Source: CAIVPM01 sp049242885 (GTDB lineage: Bacteria > Bacteroidota > Bacteroidia > Chitinophagales > Chitinophagaceae). From it: a stretch of 64,000 nt of DNA. Both the position numbers and the translations under genes were made by a program. Position 1 is the stretch's first letter. Each line of letters opens with the position of its first letter. Positions 26,213 to 36,600 of the stretch are shown here, in pieces. The notes beneath the pieces were generated by a model. That model did not search any database, was not told the DNA's origin, and saw only the letters and a list, made by a program, of their open reading frames with translations. Location of the stretch: positions 1-64,000 of the forward strand of contig JBMLOQ010000130.1 in NCBI GenBank assembly GCA_049242885.1, in the 5' to 3' direction.

Positions 26213-27190
26213 TTATCGAGGAATTTCTATTTGTTGAATAATTTGTTGTATTACTTCATTTGCAGTAATGCCCTCCATTTCTTTTTCTGGTGTTAATATT
26301 ACTCTATGTCGTAGAACATAAGGTGCAACATAAACAACATCTTCTGGTGTTACAAAATCTCTTCCATTCATAGCAGCTATAGCTTTTGATGCATTCATTA
26401 AAGCAATGGAAGCTCTTGGGGAAGCTCCCAAATAAATTGACTTATAGTTACGAGTAGTTGTAGTAATAGAAGTAATAAACTTTATAAGTTTTTCATCAAT
26501 TATTATTTGCTTTATTGTGTTTCTAATTGCTTCAATATCATTAGCTGTTAAAACACTATTAATATCTTCAAAAACATTTTTACTACCAAGTTTATTGAAA
26601 TTTGATAGGATATTAGTTTCTTGTTCTGCCGTAGGATATGGTACAGAAATTTTAAATAAAAATCTGTCTAACTGAGCTTCTGGCAAACGATATGTACCTT
26701 CATATTCAATTGGATTTTGAGTAGCAATTACCATAAATGGTGGTGGCATTTTATACGTTTTTCCATCCATAGTTACTTGCCTTTCTTCCATAACTTCAAA
26801 CAATGCAGCTTGAGTTTTTGCTGGGCTTCTATTTATTTCATCAATCAAAACAATATTACTAAATATTGGGCCAGGTTTAAACTCAAAATTTTGTTCTTTA
26901 GGATTAAAGATTGATGTACCCAATACATCACTTGGCATAAGGTCTGGGGTAAACTGTATTCTACTAAATTGTACATCAATGCTTTTGGCTACAAGCCTAG
27001 CTGTCATTGTTTTTGCAACACCTGGAGCACCTTCAATTATTACATGTCCATCAGCTAAAATAGCAGCTACTAGCATTCTTACCATATCATCTTGCCCAAC
27101 AATTACTTTTCTTATTTCATTGTTAAGATTTACTACTGCTTGTTGCACATGTTGCAAATCTAGCCTTTGCTCAAAAACATTTTCTTCCAT
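26213..27190 (-). CDS. MoxR-family AAA+ ATPase
   Basis: A 325-residue AAA+ protein. Walker A is GAPGVAKT (54-61), Walker B is VLIDEIN (115-121), and the sensor/arginine region includes ATQNPIEYEGTYRLPEAQLDRF. The C-terminal lid has SPRASIALMNASKAIA. MoxR ATPases act as chaperones for vWA-domain partners. The flanking DUF58 and DUF4350 genes lie 5 bases away on each side, so this is one transcript. Confidence 0.95.
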   Translation of the reverse strand: MEENVFEQRLDLQHVQQAVVNLNNEIRKVIVGQDDMVRMLVAAILADGHVIIEGAPGVAKTMTARLVAKSIDVQFSRIQFTPDLMPSDVLGTSIFNPKEQNFEFKPGPIFSNIVLIDEINRSPAKTQAALFEVMEERQVTMDGKTYKMPPPFMVIATQNPIEYEGTYRLPEAQLDRFLFKISVPYPTAEQETNILSNFNKLGSKNVFEDINSVLTANDIEAIRNTIKQIIIDEKLIKFITSITTTTRNYKSIYLGASPRASIALMNASKAIAAMNGRDFVTPEDVVYVAPYVLRHRVILTPEKEMEGITANEVIQQIIQQIEIPR

Positions 27191-27195
27191 ATTTA

Positions 27196-28416
27196 TTAAG
27201 TTGTTGTGTGATTATAAAATTGTTGAAATTGTAAATAAAACCTATTTAAAGAAACTTCATTGATATATTTATTAGTTTTAATTTCTGTGATACTATTAAC
27301 TAATTCTTTTATTTTTTCTTCTTCGTATCCAGATTTTCCGCTTAGTTTAGTTACAAAATTTTCATCCAAAATACTAGTATTTAACAAGTATTTGTTGCGA
27401 ACATGTTCTAAAAAATAGGTTGCCATTTTTTGAGCAAGATTAGCATGATCTTTTTGCTCATAATATAACCTTCCAATAGTTTTAGCAAACTCAATACTAT
27501 CGTTTGTTGGTGGTGGAATATGTTTTATATAACGCTGTTTTCGTTTTATATTTATTAGTCCGTATAAAATTCCCATTAAAATTAATAACCAAAATGCCCA
27601 CTTAAAAGCAGGATAACTAAATAGTATTCTTAAAGGTGAATCGTTTTTAGAAGTCTCCTTTTTTTGTGGATTAAAGTAATATTCATCCCAAATAAATTTA
27701 TTTGCGTCGCTAGGCAACAAGGCTAAACATTTTTGCAAATAATCACTATTACCTTCTTTTAGAATAAAGTAGTTGGTAAACAAAAAAGGATCGGTGTGTA
27801 AATACAAATTTCCTTCACCAATTTTTAGAGCTATAAAATTTGGTTGTTTTTTATGATTTTCTCCAACAACAAGTGCTTTTGAAGTATCATACTTCACTAC
27901 TCCTGTACTACTAGAAAACCCATAATTTAAGTAAGTGGTATCAGTTTTAAACAAAGGAGTCTTAAGGTATGTATTTACACTATCTGAATAATTTGCAAAT
28001 CCAAATAAGTTGAATCCATATTCATTAAAATCGACATCAAAAAAGGTTTTAGTAGCTTCATTAAACTTAGCAGAACTTATAAAAACAGTATTTCCCTGAT
28101 AAACAAATGACTCAATCAACTTAAGCTCATATTCTGATGGCTCAAATTGTTTGGTATGAATAAACAAAATATTGTCGCCATTTTTAACACTATCTTCATA
28201 GCACCAAAACCCAGGAGATTTTGCATTTACAACAAATCGCTTGTTAGGATATAGTTGTTTTAAACTATTGTACAACACTTTTGTACCATAAGGGCGAGTG
28301 TCGTTTTTTTTGAAAGTTGTTTTTTTATCGAATTCCTTATCTTTTTTGTTATTTACAATTACATAAATACCAGCAAGTAGCAATAAAATAGGGAGCAAAT
28401 AAATTAGCTTTTTCAT
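27196..28416 (-). CDS. DUF4350 domain membrane protein
   Basis: A 406-residue protein with an N-terminal membrane helix (about 3-20), a soluble GATase-like part (about 35-245) and a second helix (about 271-288). It matches the DUF4350 proteins regularly found between DUF4129 and MoxR genes in Bacteroidota. No catalytic residues are evident. Gaps to both neighbours are 2-5 bases. Role unknown beyond association with the MoxR system. Confidence 0.85.
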   Translation of the reverse strand: MKKLIYLLPILLLLAGIYVIVNNKKDKEFDKKTTFKKNDTRPYGTKVLYNSLKQLYPNKRFVVNAKSPGFWCYEDSVKNGDNILFIHTKQFEPSEYELKLIESFVYQGNTVFISSAKFNEATKTFFDVDFNEYGFNLFGFANYSDSVNTYLKTPLFKTDTTYLNYGFSSSTGVVKYDTSKALVVGENHKKQPNFIALKIGEGNLYLHTDPFLFTNYFILKEGNSDYLQKCLALLPSDANKFIWDEYYFNPQKKETSKNDSPLRILFSYPAFKWAFWLLILMGILYGLINIKRKQRYIKHIPPPTNDSIEFAKTIGRLYYEQKDHANLAQKMATYFLEHVRNKYLLNTSILDENFVTKLSGKSGYEEEKIKELVNSITEIKTNKYINEVSLNRFYLQFQQFYNHTTT

Positions 28417-28418
28417 GA

Positions 28419-29231
28419 TTACTGTATTTGTTTTTTTAGGTTTAAAAATACAGTTTCAATAATAAAATATTGGTCTTTGTTAAGTTCAAAATCGCCATAC
28501 CAAACAAATTCATAATTACGAGTAGCTTTAGCAAAATCTTTATATAAATTGGTATTTCCAAGGCTCACTAAATAATCGAAGTTTGTTTTTTCTTTGCTAT
28601 AAATAATTTTTCCTTGTTGGTGCAAAAGCAATAAAATGTGTAAATAATGTAATCTTGTGGCTAAAGGAAAGTCGTTGCTATTTTTAGCTAATTCTATAGC
28701 TTTATCAAAATCAGTTTCAAAAATATTTTCTTCTTTAGTTTCATTTGTGCTGGCATCATTTACATTTCTAGATTTCCTTTTGAAAAAGCTAATATTGTTT
28801 TCATTAAAAAACAAAACAAGAACTGTTATAGCTACCCCAATTATTAAAGTCCAAATAATAATTCTAAATGCTAAACTTGCAAAGAAAGTACTCCAAAAAC
28901 CATTGTTGTTTTGAACATTATTTTTTTTGGTTTTGTCTTTAAACACTGCATTTACATACCAATATTCTTCTTGATTTTTTAACTTATTTAAAGTATCTGT
29001 TAAATTATTAATTGGTAGATAAGGATAATTTGCACTATCTATATAATATAAATGAGCTTTATAAATAGAGTCTTCGTTTTCAATTACAGTCTCATCCTCC
29101 AATGTTTCATCATCTCCATCATTTGGAGTAACTTCTATTTTTGTGCTGTCTTCAATTATTTTCGCTTCTTGAGCAATAGCTGAAAATACTCCAAATAATA
29201 AAAAAAATAAAATAAATAATTTTGCTTTCAT
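28419..29231 (-). CDS. DUF4129 domain membrane protein
   Basis: A 270-residue protein with a signal peptide ending near AIAQ, an acidic N-terminal segment, one membrane helix (about 120-145) and a C-terminal DUF4129 domain. That domain has LATRLHYLHILLLLHQQGKI and FVWYGDFELNKDQY. Its ATG overlaps the stop of the SpoIIM-like gene (TAATG). It belongs to the MoxR operon; function is not established. Confidence 0.85.
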   Translation of the reverse strand: MKAKLFILFFLLFGVFSAIAQEAKIIEDSTKIEVTPNDGDDETLEDETVIENEDSIYKAHLYYIDSANYPYLPINNLTDTLNKLKNQEEYWYVNAVFKDKTKKNNVQNNNGFWSTFFASLAFRIIIWTLIIGVAITVLVLFFNENNISFFKRKSRNVNDASTNETKEENIFETDFDKAIELAKNSNDFPLATRLHYLHILLLLHQQGKIIYSKEKTNFDYLVSLGNTNLYKDFAKATRNYEFVWYGDFELNKDQYFIIETVFLNLKKQIQ

Positions 29232-30196
29232 TAAACTGTAACGCTGTTAATTTTTGAAAACTTTTTTTTAACTTTTAATGGATAAATCCCAAAATAAAAA
29301 ATCATAAAAGAAGCAGATGCTAATAAAATACTGGCACTAATAATGGGATTCATTTTGTAATGTCTGGTTACAAAACCTTCAAAAAAAGCTGCAATTATAA
29401 AAATGGGTACTAATCCTATAATTATTTTAAGTGATTCTTTTGCTCCTATTTTAAATGCTTCTAATCTGTTTAATGTACCTGGAAACATCCAACTTTTCCC
29501 CAAAACTACACTTGCTGCAACAGCAATTACAATGGCACTTAACTCTAAAGTACCATGTATCATTACAGTTAGTATAAATAAACCACCTAATCCTTTTGAA
29601 TAGAAAAAGTAATCGAAGCTACCCACCATTAATCCATTTTCAATAAGATTTACAGGTGCATACCAAAAGAAAGCTAACCCTTGTAAATAATAAATAAAAG
29701 AGACTTTTGTGTTGTTTATAAAAATGCCCAACCACATTAATAAAGGATTATCTCGCTGATAAACTCCAAATGGATTTCCATCAGCAATATTTTTTTCTGT
29801 CATTCTAAGATATTCATCTCCCAAAATATCGGCTACAATGGTTTCATCTTTCATAGCACTAAAAAATCCTACAAAAAAGAAAACTAAAAAAAGAATAAAA
29901 CAAATACCTATTACTTTTTGGTGTTTGGCTATTGTTAGGGGTAAACTAGTTTTAAAAAAATATACTATTTTGTTTTGGTCTTCTTTTCTATTACTATAAA
30001 TAGTTAAATATCTTTTACTAGCTTCTGCATTTAAAAAATTTGTAACCTTGCTATGTGGGTAAAAGGTTTTAGCAAAACCTAAATCTTCAACTAAAGAAGT
30101 AAATTCGTTGGCCATTTCATCAATATCGTTTGATGGATGGTGTGCAATGTTTTCCCAACGGTCTTTATTTTTTTTTATAAATAGTGCTTCTCTCAA
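29231..30196 (-). CDS. Stage II sporulation protein M-like membrane protein (DUF95)
   Basis: A 321-residue protein with a soluble N-terminus starting MREALFIKKNKDRW and about five to six membrane helices after residue 95. The start codon is TTG (30196-30194). No in-frame ATG occurs upstream and the N-terminus is the one seen in relatives. In non-sporulating Bacteroidota this family heads the MoxR/DUF58 operon. An RDD-family gene often lies beside it but is absent here. On the minus strand TTG-N21-TAAATTTT before the gene is a near-consensus promoter. Confidence 0.85.
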   Translation of the reverse strand: MREALFIKKNKDRWENIAHHPSNDIDEMANEFTSLVEDLGFAKTFYPHSKVTNFLNAEASKRYLTIYSNRKEDQNKIVYFFKTSLPLTIAKHQKVIGICFILFLVFFFVGFFSAMKDETIVADILGDEYLRMTEKNIADGNPFGVYQRDNPLLMWLGIFINNTKVSFIYYLQGLAFFWYAPVNLIENGLMVGSFDYFFYSKGLGGLFILTVMIHGTLELSAIVIAVAASVVLGKSWMFPGTLNRLEAFKIGAKESLKIIIGLVPIFIIAAFFEGFVTRHYKMNPIISASILLASASFMIFYFGIYPLKVKKKFSKINSVTV

Positions 30197-30272
30197 CTGG
30201 TTTGTGATTAAACTGTATGAGTAGCAATATTAGGATTAAAATTTAGTATAAAAATATTTTTATTTGCAAGTA

Positions 30273-31193
30273 ATGACAATTGAAAATTTAAAACTTAGTG
30301 TAGTAATTTGCAGCTACAATAGAGCAAAATATATTGCCAATGCAATGGAAAGTTTGTACAACCAAACAATTGATAAATCGTTGTACGAAGTATTTGTTGT
30401 AGATAATAACAGCACTGATAATACAAAAGAGATTTGCCAAAATTATATTACCAAAAATACTGATTTTAACATTAGTTATATAGAAGAAAAGCGACAAGGA
30501 GCCACCTATGCACGCAATACAGGTGCAGCTTTGGCCAAAGGAAAGTATTTAGTTTTTATGGATGATGATGCCGAAGCCAATGTTGATTTTTTAGAAAGAA
30601 TTCTTCTTTTTTTTAAAAATAACCCCAATGCAGATGGTGTTGGTGGACGAATTATTCCTTTATACATACCAGAAGAGCCAAAGTGGATGAGTTACTATGT
30701 TTCTAGCCTTGTAGGAAATTTTGATTATAGCAACACTGTAAAAGAATTTGCACCCGAAAAATTTCCTTTAGAAAGCAATATGGTAACTCCTAAACAGCTT
30801 TTTGATGAAGTGGGTGGTTTTGATGAAAATTTATTAGGCGTAGTGGGCACTTTACGAATTGGCGGAGAGAGTAAAGGATATCATATAAAGCTCCAAAAAA
30901 TGGGTAAAAAAATTTATTACGATCCAACTATAATTGTGCGACATGTAATTGAAACTGAAAAACTTACTAGAGCCTATATGTATAGAGTTGCAAGTGGTAT
31001 TGGGCGTGGAGAACGTGCAAGAACTTTAGCTATTGGCTATTGGAGTTTTATTAAAAAGAATATGGAATACTTTGTTAAGTGGGGAGCATCAATTATTTTG
31101 GCAATAAAGTATATTTTAAAAGGTAATCCTTCGCAGGCCCTTCCCATAATACAATTTAGAAATGATGCTTTTTTAGGCCTTTGGGGAAAGTAA
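30273..31193 (+). CDS. Family 2 glycosyltransferase
   Basis: About 306 residues from ATG 30273; an in-frame TTG at 30264 is part of a promoter-like box and is rejected. The GT-A motifs are SVVICSYNRAKYI, VVDNNSTDNT, GATYARNTGAALA and the metal-binding FMDDDAE. The C-terminal part has VGGFDENLLG. It transfers a sugar from a nucleotide donor, probably to a cell-surface glycan. It stands alone and diverges from the MoxR operon. Confidence 0.9.
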   Translation: MTIENLKLSVVICSYNRAKYIANAMESLYNQTIDKSLYEVFVVDNNSTDNTKEICQNYITKNTDFNISYIEEKRQGATYARNTGAALAKGKYLVFMDDDAEANVDFLERILLFFKNNPNADGVGGRIIPLYIPEEPKWMSYYVSSLVGNFDYSNTVKEFAPEKFPLESNMVTPKQLFDEVGGFDENLLGVVGTLRIGGESKGYHIKLQKMGKKIYYDPTIIVRHVIETEKLTRAYMYRVASGIGRGERARTLAIGYWSFIKKNMEYFVKWGASIILAIKYILKGNPSQALPIIQFRNDAFLGLWGK

Positions 31194-31365
31194 AATTTCA
31201 ACTATTTAAAACTGTAATATTTTGCAAAAACACAAGTAATTTAGATTGACAATTTACTATCATTAATTTTTAATCTACAATACTAAGTTATCGTACAAAA
31301 CAGTTTACAAACAACAAATAGTACATTATAAATCAACTAACTAATCTTTTTGTCAAATTTTAGGC

Positions 31366-31393
31366 AAAAAAAAGTCTCACTTTTCAGTGAGAC
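31366..31393 (-). terminator. Terminator of tRNA-Val transcript
   Basis: On the minus strand GTCTCACT and AGTGAGAC form an 8-bp stem (arms 31374-31381 and 31386-31393) with a 4-base loop, followed by eight T. It begins five bases after the tRNA 3' end. Confidence 0.93.
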
Positions 31394-31397
31394 CTTG

Positions 31398-31472
31398 TGG
31401 GAGTTGACGGAGTCGAACCGCCGACCCTCTGCTTGTAAGGCAGATGCTCTAAACCAACTGAGCTAAACTCCC
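31398..31472 (-). tRNA. tRNA-Val (anticodon UAC)
   Basis: The minus strand folds into a 75-base cloverleaf. The acceptor stem is GGGAGTT/AACTCCC with discriminator A. The D arm is AGCTCAGTTGGTTTAGAGC, and the anticodon stem TCTGC/GCAGA has loop CTTACAA. The T arm contains GTTCGACTC. Anticodon TAC reads valine codons. CCA is not encoded. Confidence 0.97.
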
Positions 31473-31520
31473 TTTTTTGTTTTTAACCGATAAAAACTGT
31501 TACTTTTTTCGATTGGAGTG

Positions 31521-31550
31521 CAAATATAGAAGTTCAATTAATTCCACCAA
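31521..31550 (-). promoter_or_regulatory. Promoter of tRNA-Val
   Basis: On the minus strand TTG (31550-31548) is followed after 19 bases by TATATTTG (31528-31521), then CACTCC. Both elements match the Bacteroidota consensus fully. Confidence 0.85.
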
Positions 31551-31635
31551 ATTTTGAACTCTTTTTTTAAAAAAATAATTTCAACCCTAAAATTAATACA
31601 ATGTTAAAATACAAACTCTAATAATTCATACACAT

Positions 31636-31643
31636 TAAATTTA
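31636..31643 (+). promoter_or_regulatory. Probable -7 box of the subtilase gene
   Basis: TAAATTTA, one mismatch from TAnnTTTG, is followed by CACCC as at the DHH-gene promoter. The ATG is at 31661. Confidence 0.45.
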
Positions 31644-31660
31644 CACCCAAAATTTACTCA

Positions 31661-33310
31661 ATGATTAAATCTTTATTTACAAAAGCATTACTAATTTTTA
31701 GCATTACAGCGGTAGCACAACAAAATTCATTACCTCAAAACTGGCATTTATTAAGCAAACAAAAAGATGGATTCTATGGAATTAACTTAGACTCTGCTTA
31801 TAAATTATTAGCTAAAAACAAAAAAATATCTAAACCTATAATTGTTGCAATTCTAGACAGTGGAATTGATACTGCACACGAAGATTTAAAAAATGTACTA
31901 TGGACAAACAATCAAGAAATTCCAAACAACAATAAAGATGATGATGGAAATGGTTACATAGACGATGTTTATGGCTGGAACTTTTTGGGTAATAAAAATG
32001 GAGAACAAATTAAAAATGCATCCAGCGAAAAAGTAAGAATGTATCACGAATTTAAACAAAAGTTTGAAGGTGCTATTGATACCAATCAACTAAATATTAT
32101 TGATAAACATATCTATCAAAATTGGCTAGCAACAAAAAAAGAATTAAATCCATCAACAGAAGAATTGATGAATTTAATGATTATGGAGAATATTTATAAA
32201 AGGTTAAAAGCCCAAGGCAAGTTACTTACAGATGAAATGAAAGTTGCAGATTTTACAATTGACTCCCTCGAAAAATACAAACCACAAACTGCAGAAACCA
32301 AAGATGCCAAACTAAGAGTTATATCGGTATATAAACTTTTTCAATTAGACAATTCTGAATCATTCTCAAACTTAATAACACAGCTCGAAAGTGAAATTGA
32401 AAGTAAAAATAAAAATAATGAAGGCTCCAAAAAAGCCCCAGAAAATACTCGTCTAAAAATTGTACAAGACGATTATTACAATATTAATGATAAGTTTTAT
32501 GGCAACAATAATGTTAAAGGACCAGGCCCAATGCACGGCACTCATGTTGCCGGAATTGTAGCTTCTCAAAGAGATAATTCCATTGGTAGTGAAGGAGTTG
32601 CAAACAATGTTAAACTTATGGCTTTAAGAGTTGTACCTGATGGGGATGAGTATGATAAAGATGTAGCACTTGCCATTTTTTATGCTGTTGATAATGGTGC
32701 TAAGGTTATAAATATGAGCTTTGGCAAACCTTTTTCGCCCCAAAAATATTGGGTTGACAGTGCTATACAATATGCTGCAAAAAAGGATGTGCTCTTAATT
32801 CACAGTGCAGGAAATGATGCTAAAAATATTGATGAGGAAAACAGCTACCCTACCTCGTTTTACTTAAACAAAACAAAAGCTCCAAATTATATTACAGTTG
32901 GTGCAAGTACAGATCCTTCAATATCAAAGGAAACTGTTATTGCCGACTTTAGCAACTACGGTGCAAACAATGTTGATGTTTTTGCACCTGGGGTGAAAAT
33001 TTATAGCACCTTACCTCATTTTAATAATTATGGAAGGCAACAAGGTACGAGTATGAGTGGACCTGTTGTAGCTGGACTTGCAGGACTACTTAGAGGAAAC
33101 TTCCCATGGCTTACTGCTGTAGAAACTAAAAAAATTATTGAAGAAACCGTTTATAAACCATCAGAAGATTTGATAAATATCCCATCAGACAAAAATGAAA
33201 AATGCAAATTTACTAGGCTTTGTAAAACTGGTGGAATTGTTGATGCTGGTGCTGCTGTAGCAAAAGCTATTGAACTAGAAAAACAAATGTTAAAAAAGAA
33301 AAAGAATTAA
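31661..33310 (+). CDS. Secreted S8 (subtilisin-like) serine protease
   Basis: A 549-residue protein with a signal peptide (cleavage near VAQ, about 20). The catalytic triad is D66 in AILDSGID, H292 in MHGTHVAG and S464 in GTSMSGP; the oxyanion Asn is N385. Between D and H is an insertion of roughly 225 residues, including an acidic calcium-like loop (NKDDDGNGYIDD) and a helical section. This is larger than in classical subtilisins but usual for this Bacteroidota group. No T9SS domain is present; the C-terminus is Lys-rich. Confidence 0.93.
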   Translation: MIKSLFTKALLIFSITAVAQQNSLPQNWHLLSKQKDGFYGINLDSAYKLLAKNKKISKPIIVAILDSGIDTAHEDLKNVLWTNNQEIPNNNKDDDGNGYIDDVYGWNFLGNKNGEQIKNASSEKVRMYHEFKQKFEGAIDTNQLNIIDKHIYQNWLATKKELNPSTEELMNLMIMENIYKRLKAQGKLLTDEMKVADFTIDSLEKYKPQTAETKDAKLRVISVYKLFQLDNSESFSNLITQLESEIESKNKNNEGSKKAPENTRLKIVQDDYYNINDKFYGNNNVKGPGPMHGTHVAGIVASQRDNSIGSEGVANNVKLMALRVVPDGDEYDKDVALAIFYAVDNGAKVINMSFGKPFSPQKYWVDSAIQYAAKKDVLLIHSAGNDAKNIDEENSYPTSFYLNKTKAPNYITVGASTDPSISKETVIADFSNYGANNVDVFAPGVKIYSTLPHFNNYGRQQGTSMSGPVVAGLAGLLRGNFPWLTAVETKKIIEETVYKPSEDLINIPSDKNEKCKFTRLCKTGGIVDAGAAVAKAIELEKQMLKKKKN

Positions 33311-33393
33311 GATATTTAAAATCAACAAAACAATACAAAACAATAATAATCAATAGTTTAAATAATTTTATTTAAAATTAAATTCAATATCAT

Positions 33394-33425
33394 AAAGAGC
33401 AAGCACTAAGCTTGCTCTTTATTTG
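33394..33425 (+). terminator. Terminator after the subtilase gene
   Basis: AAAGAGCAAGC (33394-33404) and GCTTGCTCTTT (33410-33420) form a perfect 11-bp stem with loop ACTAA, ending in a T-rich tail. It lies in the 315-base gap before smc. The rest of that gap is AT-rich, and no clear -7 box for smc was found. Confidence 0.85.
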
Positions 33426-33625
33426 TTTTCCACTTATTAGTCTTATTTATTCACACAACTATGTGGGTAGTTTTTAATACTACATAAACACATTATGTTC
33501 GCAGACCCTAGTAAAAAATTCACCTTTTTTCTTTGGGAATATTTACAATTTAATCTTTTTACAAAACAACGATTGTATTGTAAATCAACAAATTATAACT
33601 TTTTGCTTAATATAAATAACATTTT

Positions 33626-36600
33626 ATGAGACTTAAGAGTTTGGAAATGAAAGGTTTTAAAAGTTTTGCCGATAAAACTATTGTAAGTTTTGATGAAGGC
33701 ATTACTGGCATCATTGGCCCTAATGGATGTGGTAAAAGCAATATTGTTGATAGCATAAGATGGGTTATTGGTGAGCAAAAAATTAGTCAACTCCGTAGCG
33801 AAAACCAAGCAGCTTTGGTTTTTAATGGTAGCAAAAACAGAAGTGCAAGTGGCCTAGCAGAGGTGAGTTTAACTTTTGAAAATACCAAAAATTTATTGCC
33901 AACAGAGTTTTCAACCATAACAGTTACTCGAAGATTTTACAAAAATGGTGAAAGTGAATATCGCCTAAACGATGTTCAATGCAGATTAAAAGACATTCAT
34001 AACCTATTCCTTGACACTGGAGTAAGTACAGATAGTTATGCCATTATTGAGCTTGGAATGGTTGACGATATTATTAGAGATAAAGAAAATTCTCGTCGCC
34101 GAATGTTAGAACAAGCTGCTGGAATTACCATTTATAAAACCCGCAAAAAAGAAGCTAAAAATAAATTAGATGCTACTGAACAAGATTTAGCTCGTATCGA
34201 AGATTTATTATTCGAGATAAATAATCAGCTAAAAACCTTAGAAAATCAAGCTAAAAAAGCAGAGAAATATTATGAACTTAAAAAAGAATATAAAGAAATT
34301 GCAGTAGAATTAGCCAAAGCTAGCTTACAAGGGTTTAATATTACTTACAAAGATTTACAAGAACAACAAGAAAGTCAAACCAATATTCGTGTGCAATTAG
34401 AAGCTTCAATTGCAACCGAAGAGGCTGCTTTAGAAGCCGATAAAGTAGGGTTTATAGAAAAAGAAAAAGCCCTACAAAGCATGCAACAAGGCTTTAACGA
34501 ATTAGTACAAACATTAAGAACCAAAGAAAATGAGAAAAATCTTGCTACACAAAAACTTCAATACTTAAAAGAAAAAGAAGAAAGCATTAAAGATTTTTTG
34601 GCTAAAGCCGAAGGCCAACTTCAAGGAATTAATGATGGAATTGAACTTAGTCAAACCCAAATATCTGAGGAAGAAACACGCCTTCAAACCACTCAACAAG
34701 AAGTAGAAGCTGCAAGAACAAAAGCTGATGAGGCTCGTAAAATTGTAGATGAAAAAAGAGGATTGTTAGATAGCAACAGAATGGGTTATCAAGCCATTCA
34801 ACGTCAACAATTTGATGCAGAAAAAACTGTGGCTATTGCGGATACTTCTATACAAAATTTACAAAGAAGTGTATATCAACTTACACAAGAAAACACTCAA
34901 AGAGAACAACAATTACAACAATTGCAAGCAGAATTGCAACAAAAAGAAAATCAACTAACCGAAAAGAAAACTGATTTAGAACAATTACAAGAGCATCAAA
35001 ACAAAACCAAAGAACAAATTTTTGAAACTCAGGCAAGCCTAGAAGTTTTAAGAAACAAGTTGAACGATGAAAATAGAACTTTAGATGCTAAACGCAACGA
35101 ATACAACCTACTTAAAAGTATGGTTGATAAAATGGAAGGCTATCCTGAAAGTGTAAAATTTTTACACAATAATGATGGCTGGAACTCTAAAAGCCCAATT
35201 CTTAGCGATATTATTTATGTAAAACCAGAGTTTAGAGCTGCAGTTGAAAATGTATTAGAACCTTACCTAAACTATTATGTTGTAAACAACTTACAAGAAG
35301 GTTTGCAAGCTGTAAACTTACTTAGCAATCACAAAAAAGGTAAGGCTAACTTTTTTATAAAAGATTTAGTAAGTGAAAGGTCAACAAACTATAACCAACC
35401 TGCCAATACCATTAAAGCCTTGGATGTTATTGAGGTGGATGATGCTTATAAATCTTTAGCAAATCATTTACTAGGCAATGTATTTATTGCCGAAAACGAC
35501 GATGCACTCGAAAATAGTAATGATGCTGTAGTACTCGAAAAAACAGGTAAATATGTTAAAGGCACTTATACTTTAACTGGTGGAAGTGTTGGTTTGTTTG
35601 AAGGTAAAAAAATAGGTAGAGCTAAAAATTTAGAAAAGCTACACGAAGAAATTGTAGCTCAAGAAGTTGTTGTAAATGAGTTAAAAGCAAATATTCAAGC
35701 AAAACACAACGAAGTAATTGGGTACAATGAGCAGCTTAAAGAAAATGTAATTAAGCAAACCGAGCAAGAGATTAATCAACTAATTAATACCGTATTTAGT
35801 ACAAAAAATAGAATCGAAAACATCCAATCTACTTATAATAGTACAGTAGAAAAAATTGAAGATAATCAAGAAAGACTTCATACCGAAAATGACAATATTG
35901 CCAATACAAGAACTTTATTGCTTGAGTTAAATACTAGCATTGCAGAGGCCTTAAGTAACATGAAAGTTATTGAGGATGATTACAAAAATGCCGAACAACT
36001 ATATAGCAACGAATCGTTTACATTCAATCAAAAAAATATTGAACTTACTAAGCAACAAAGCAAAATTGCTGCTTTAAAACAGGAGTTACAATTTAAACAA
36101 CAACAATTACATAATCTTACAGCACAAGTTGAGCAAAACAATACACAATTAAAAGATAGTGTAGAAACTATTGCACAAAACGAATTTTTATTGCAAAGTG
36201 CACAAGATGGTTTGGTAGATTTACTACGTAATAAAGAAGCAGAAGAAAAGAAGCTAAACGAAGCCGACCAAGCCTATTATCTTTTACGCAATGTGTTGCA
36301 AGAAAAAGAAACAGTGCTTCGCCAACAAGTAAAACAAAAAGAAATTTGTGAGCATAGCTTAGCCGAAATAAAAGACAAATTAAACGAACTTAAACTGCAA
36401 TTGGCTGGTATGAAAGAGCGATTGTATGTTGAGTTTAAAATTAATATTGATGATGTGTTAGACGAAGCTAGAAACACAGAAAGCACATTAGAAGATTTAA
36501 TTGCTACCAGTGATAGAATGAAAAAGCGTATGGAAAACATGGGCGAAATAAACCCTACAGCCATAGAAGCTTTTACTGAAATGAAAAAAAGGTATGAGTT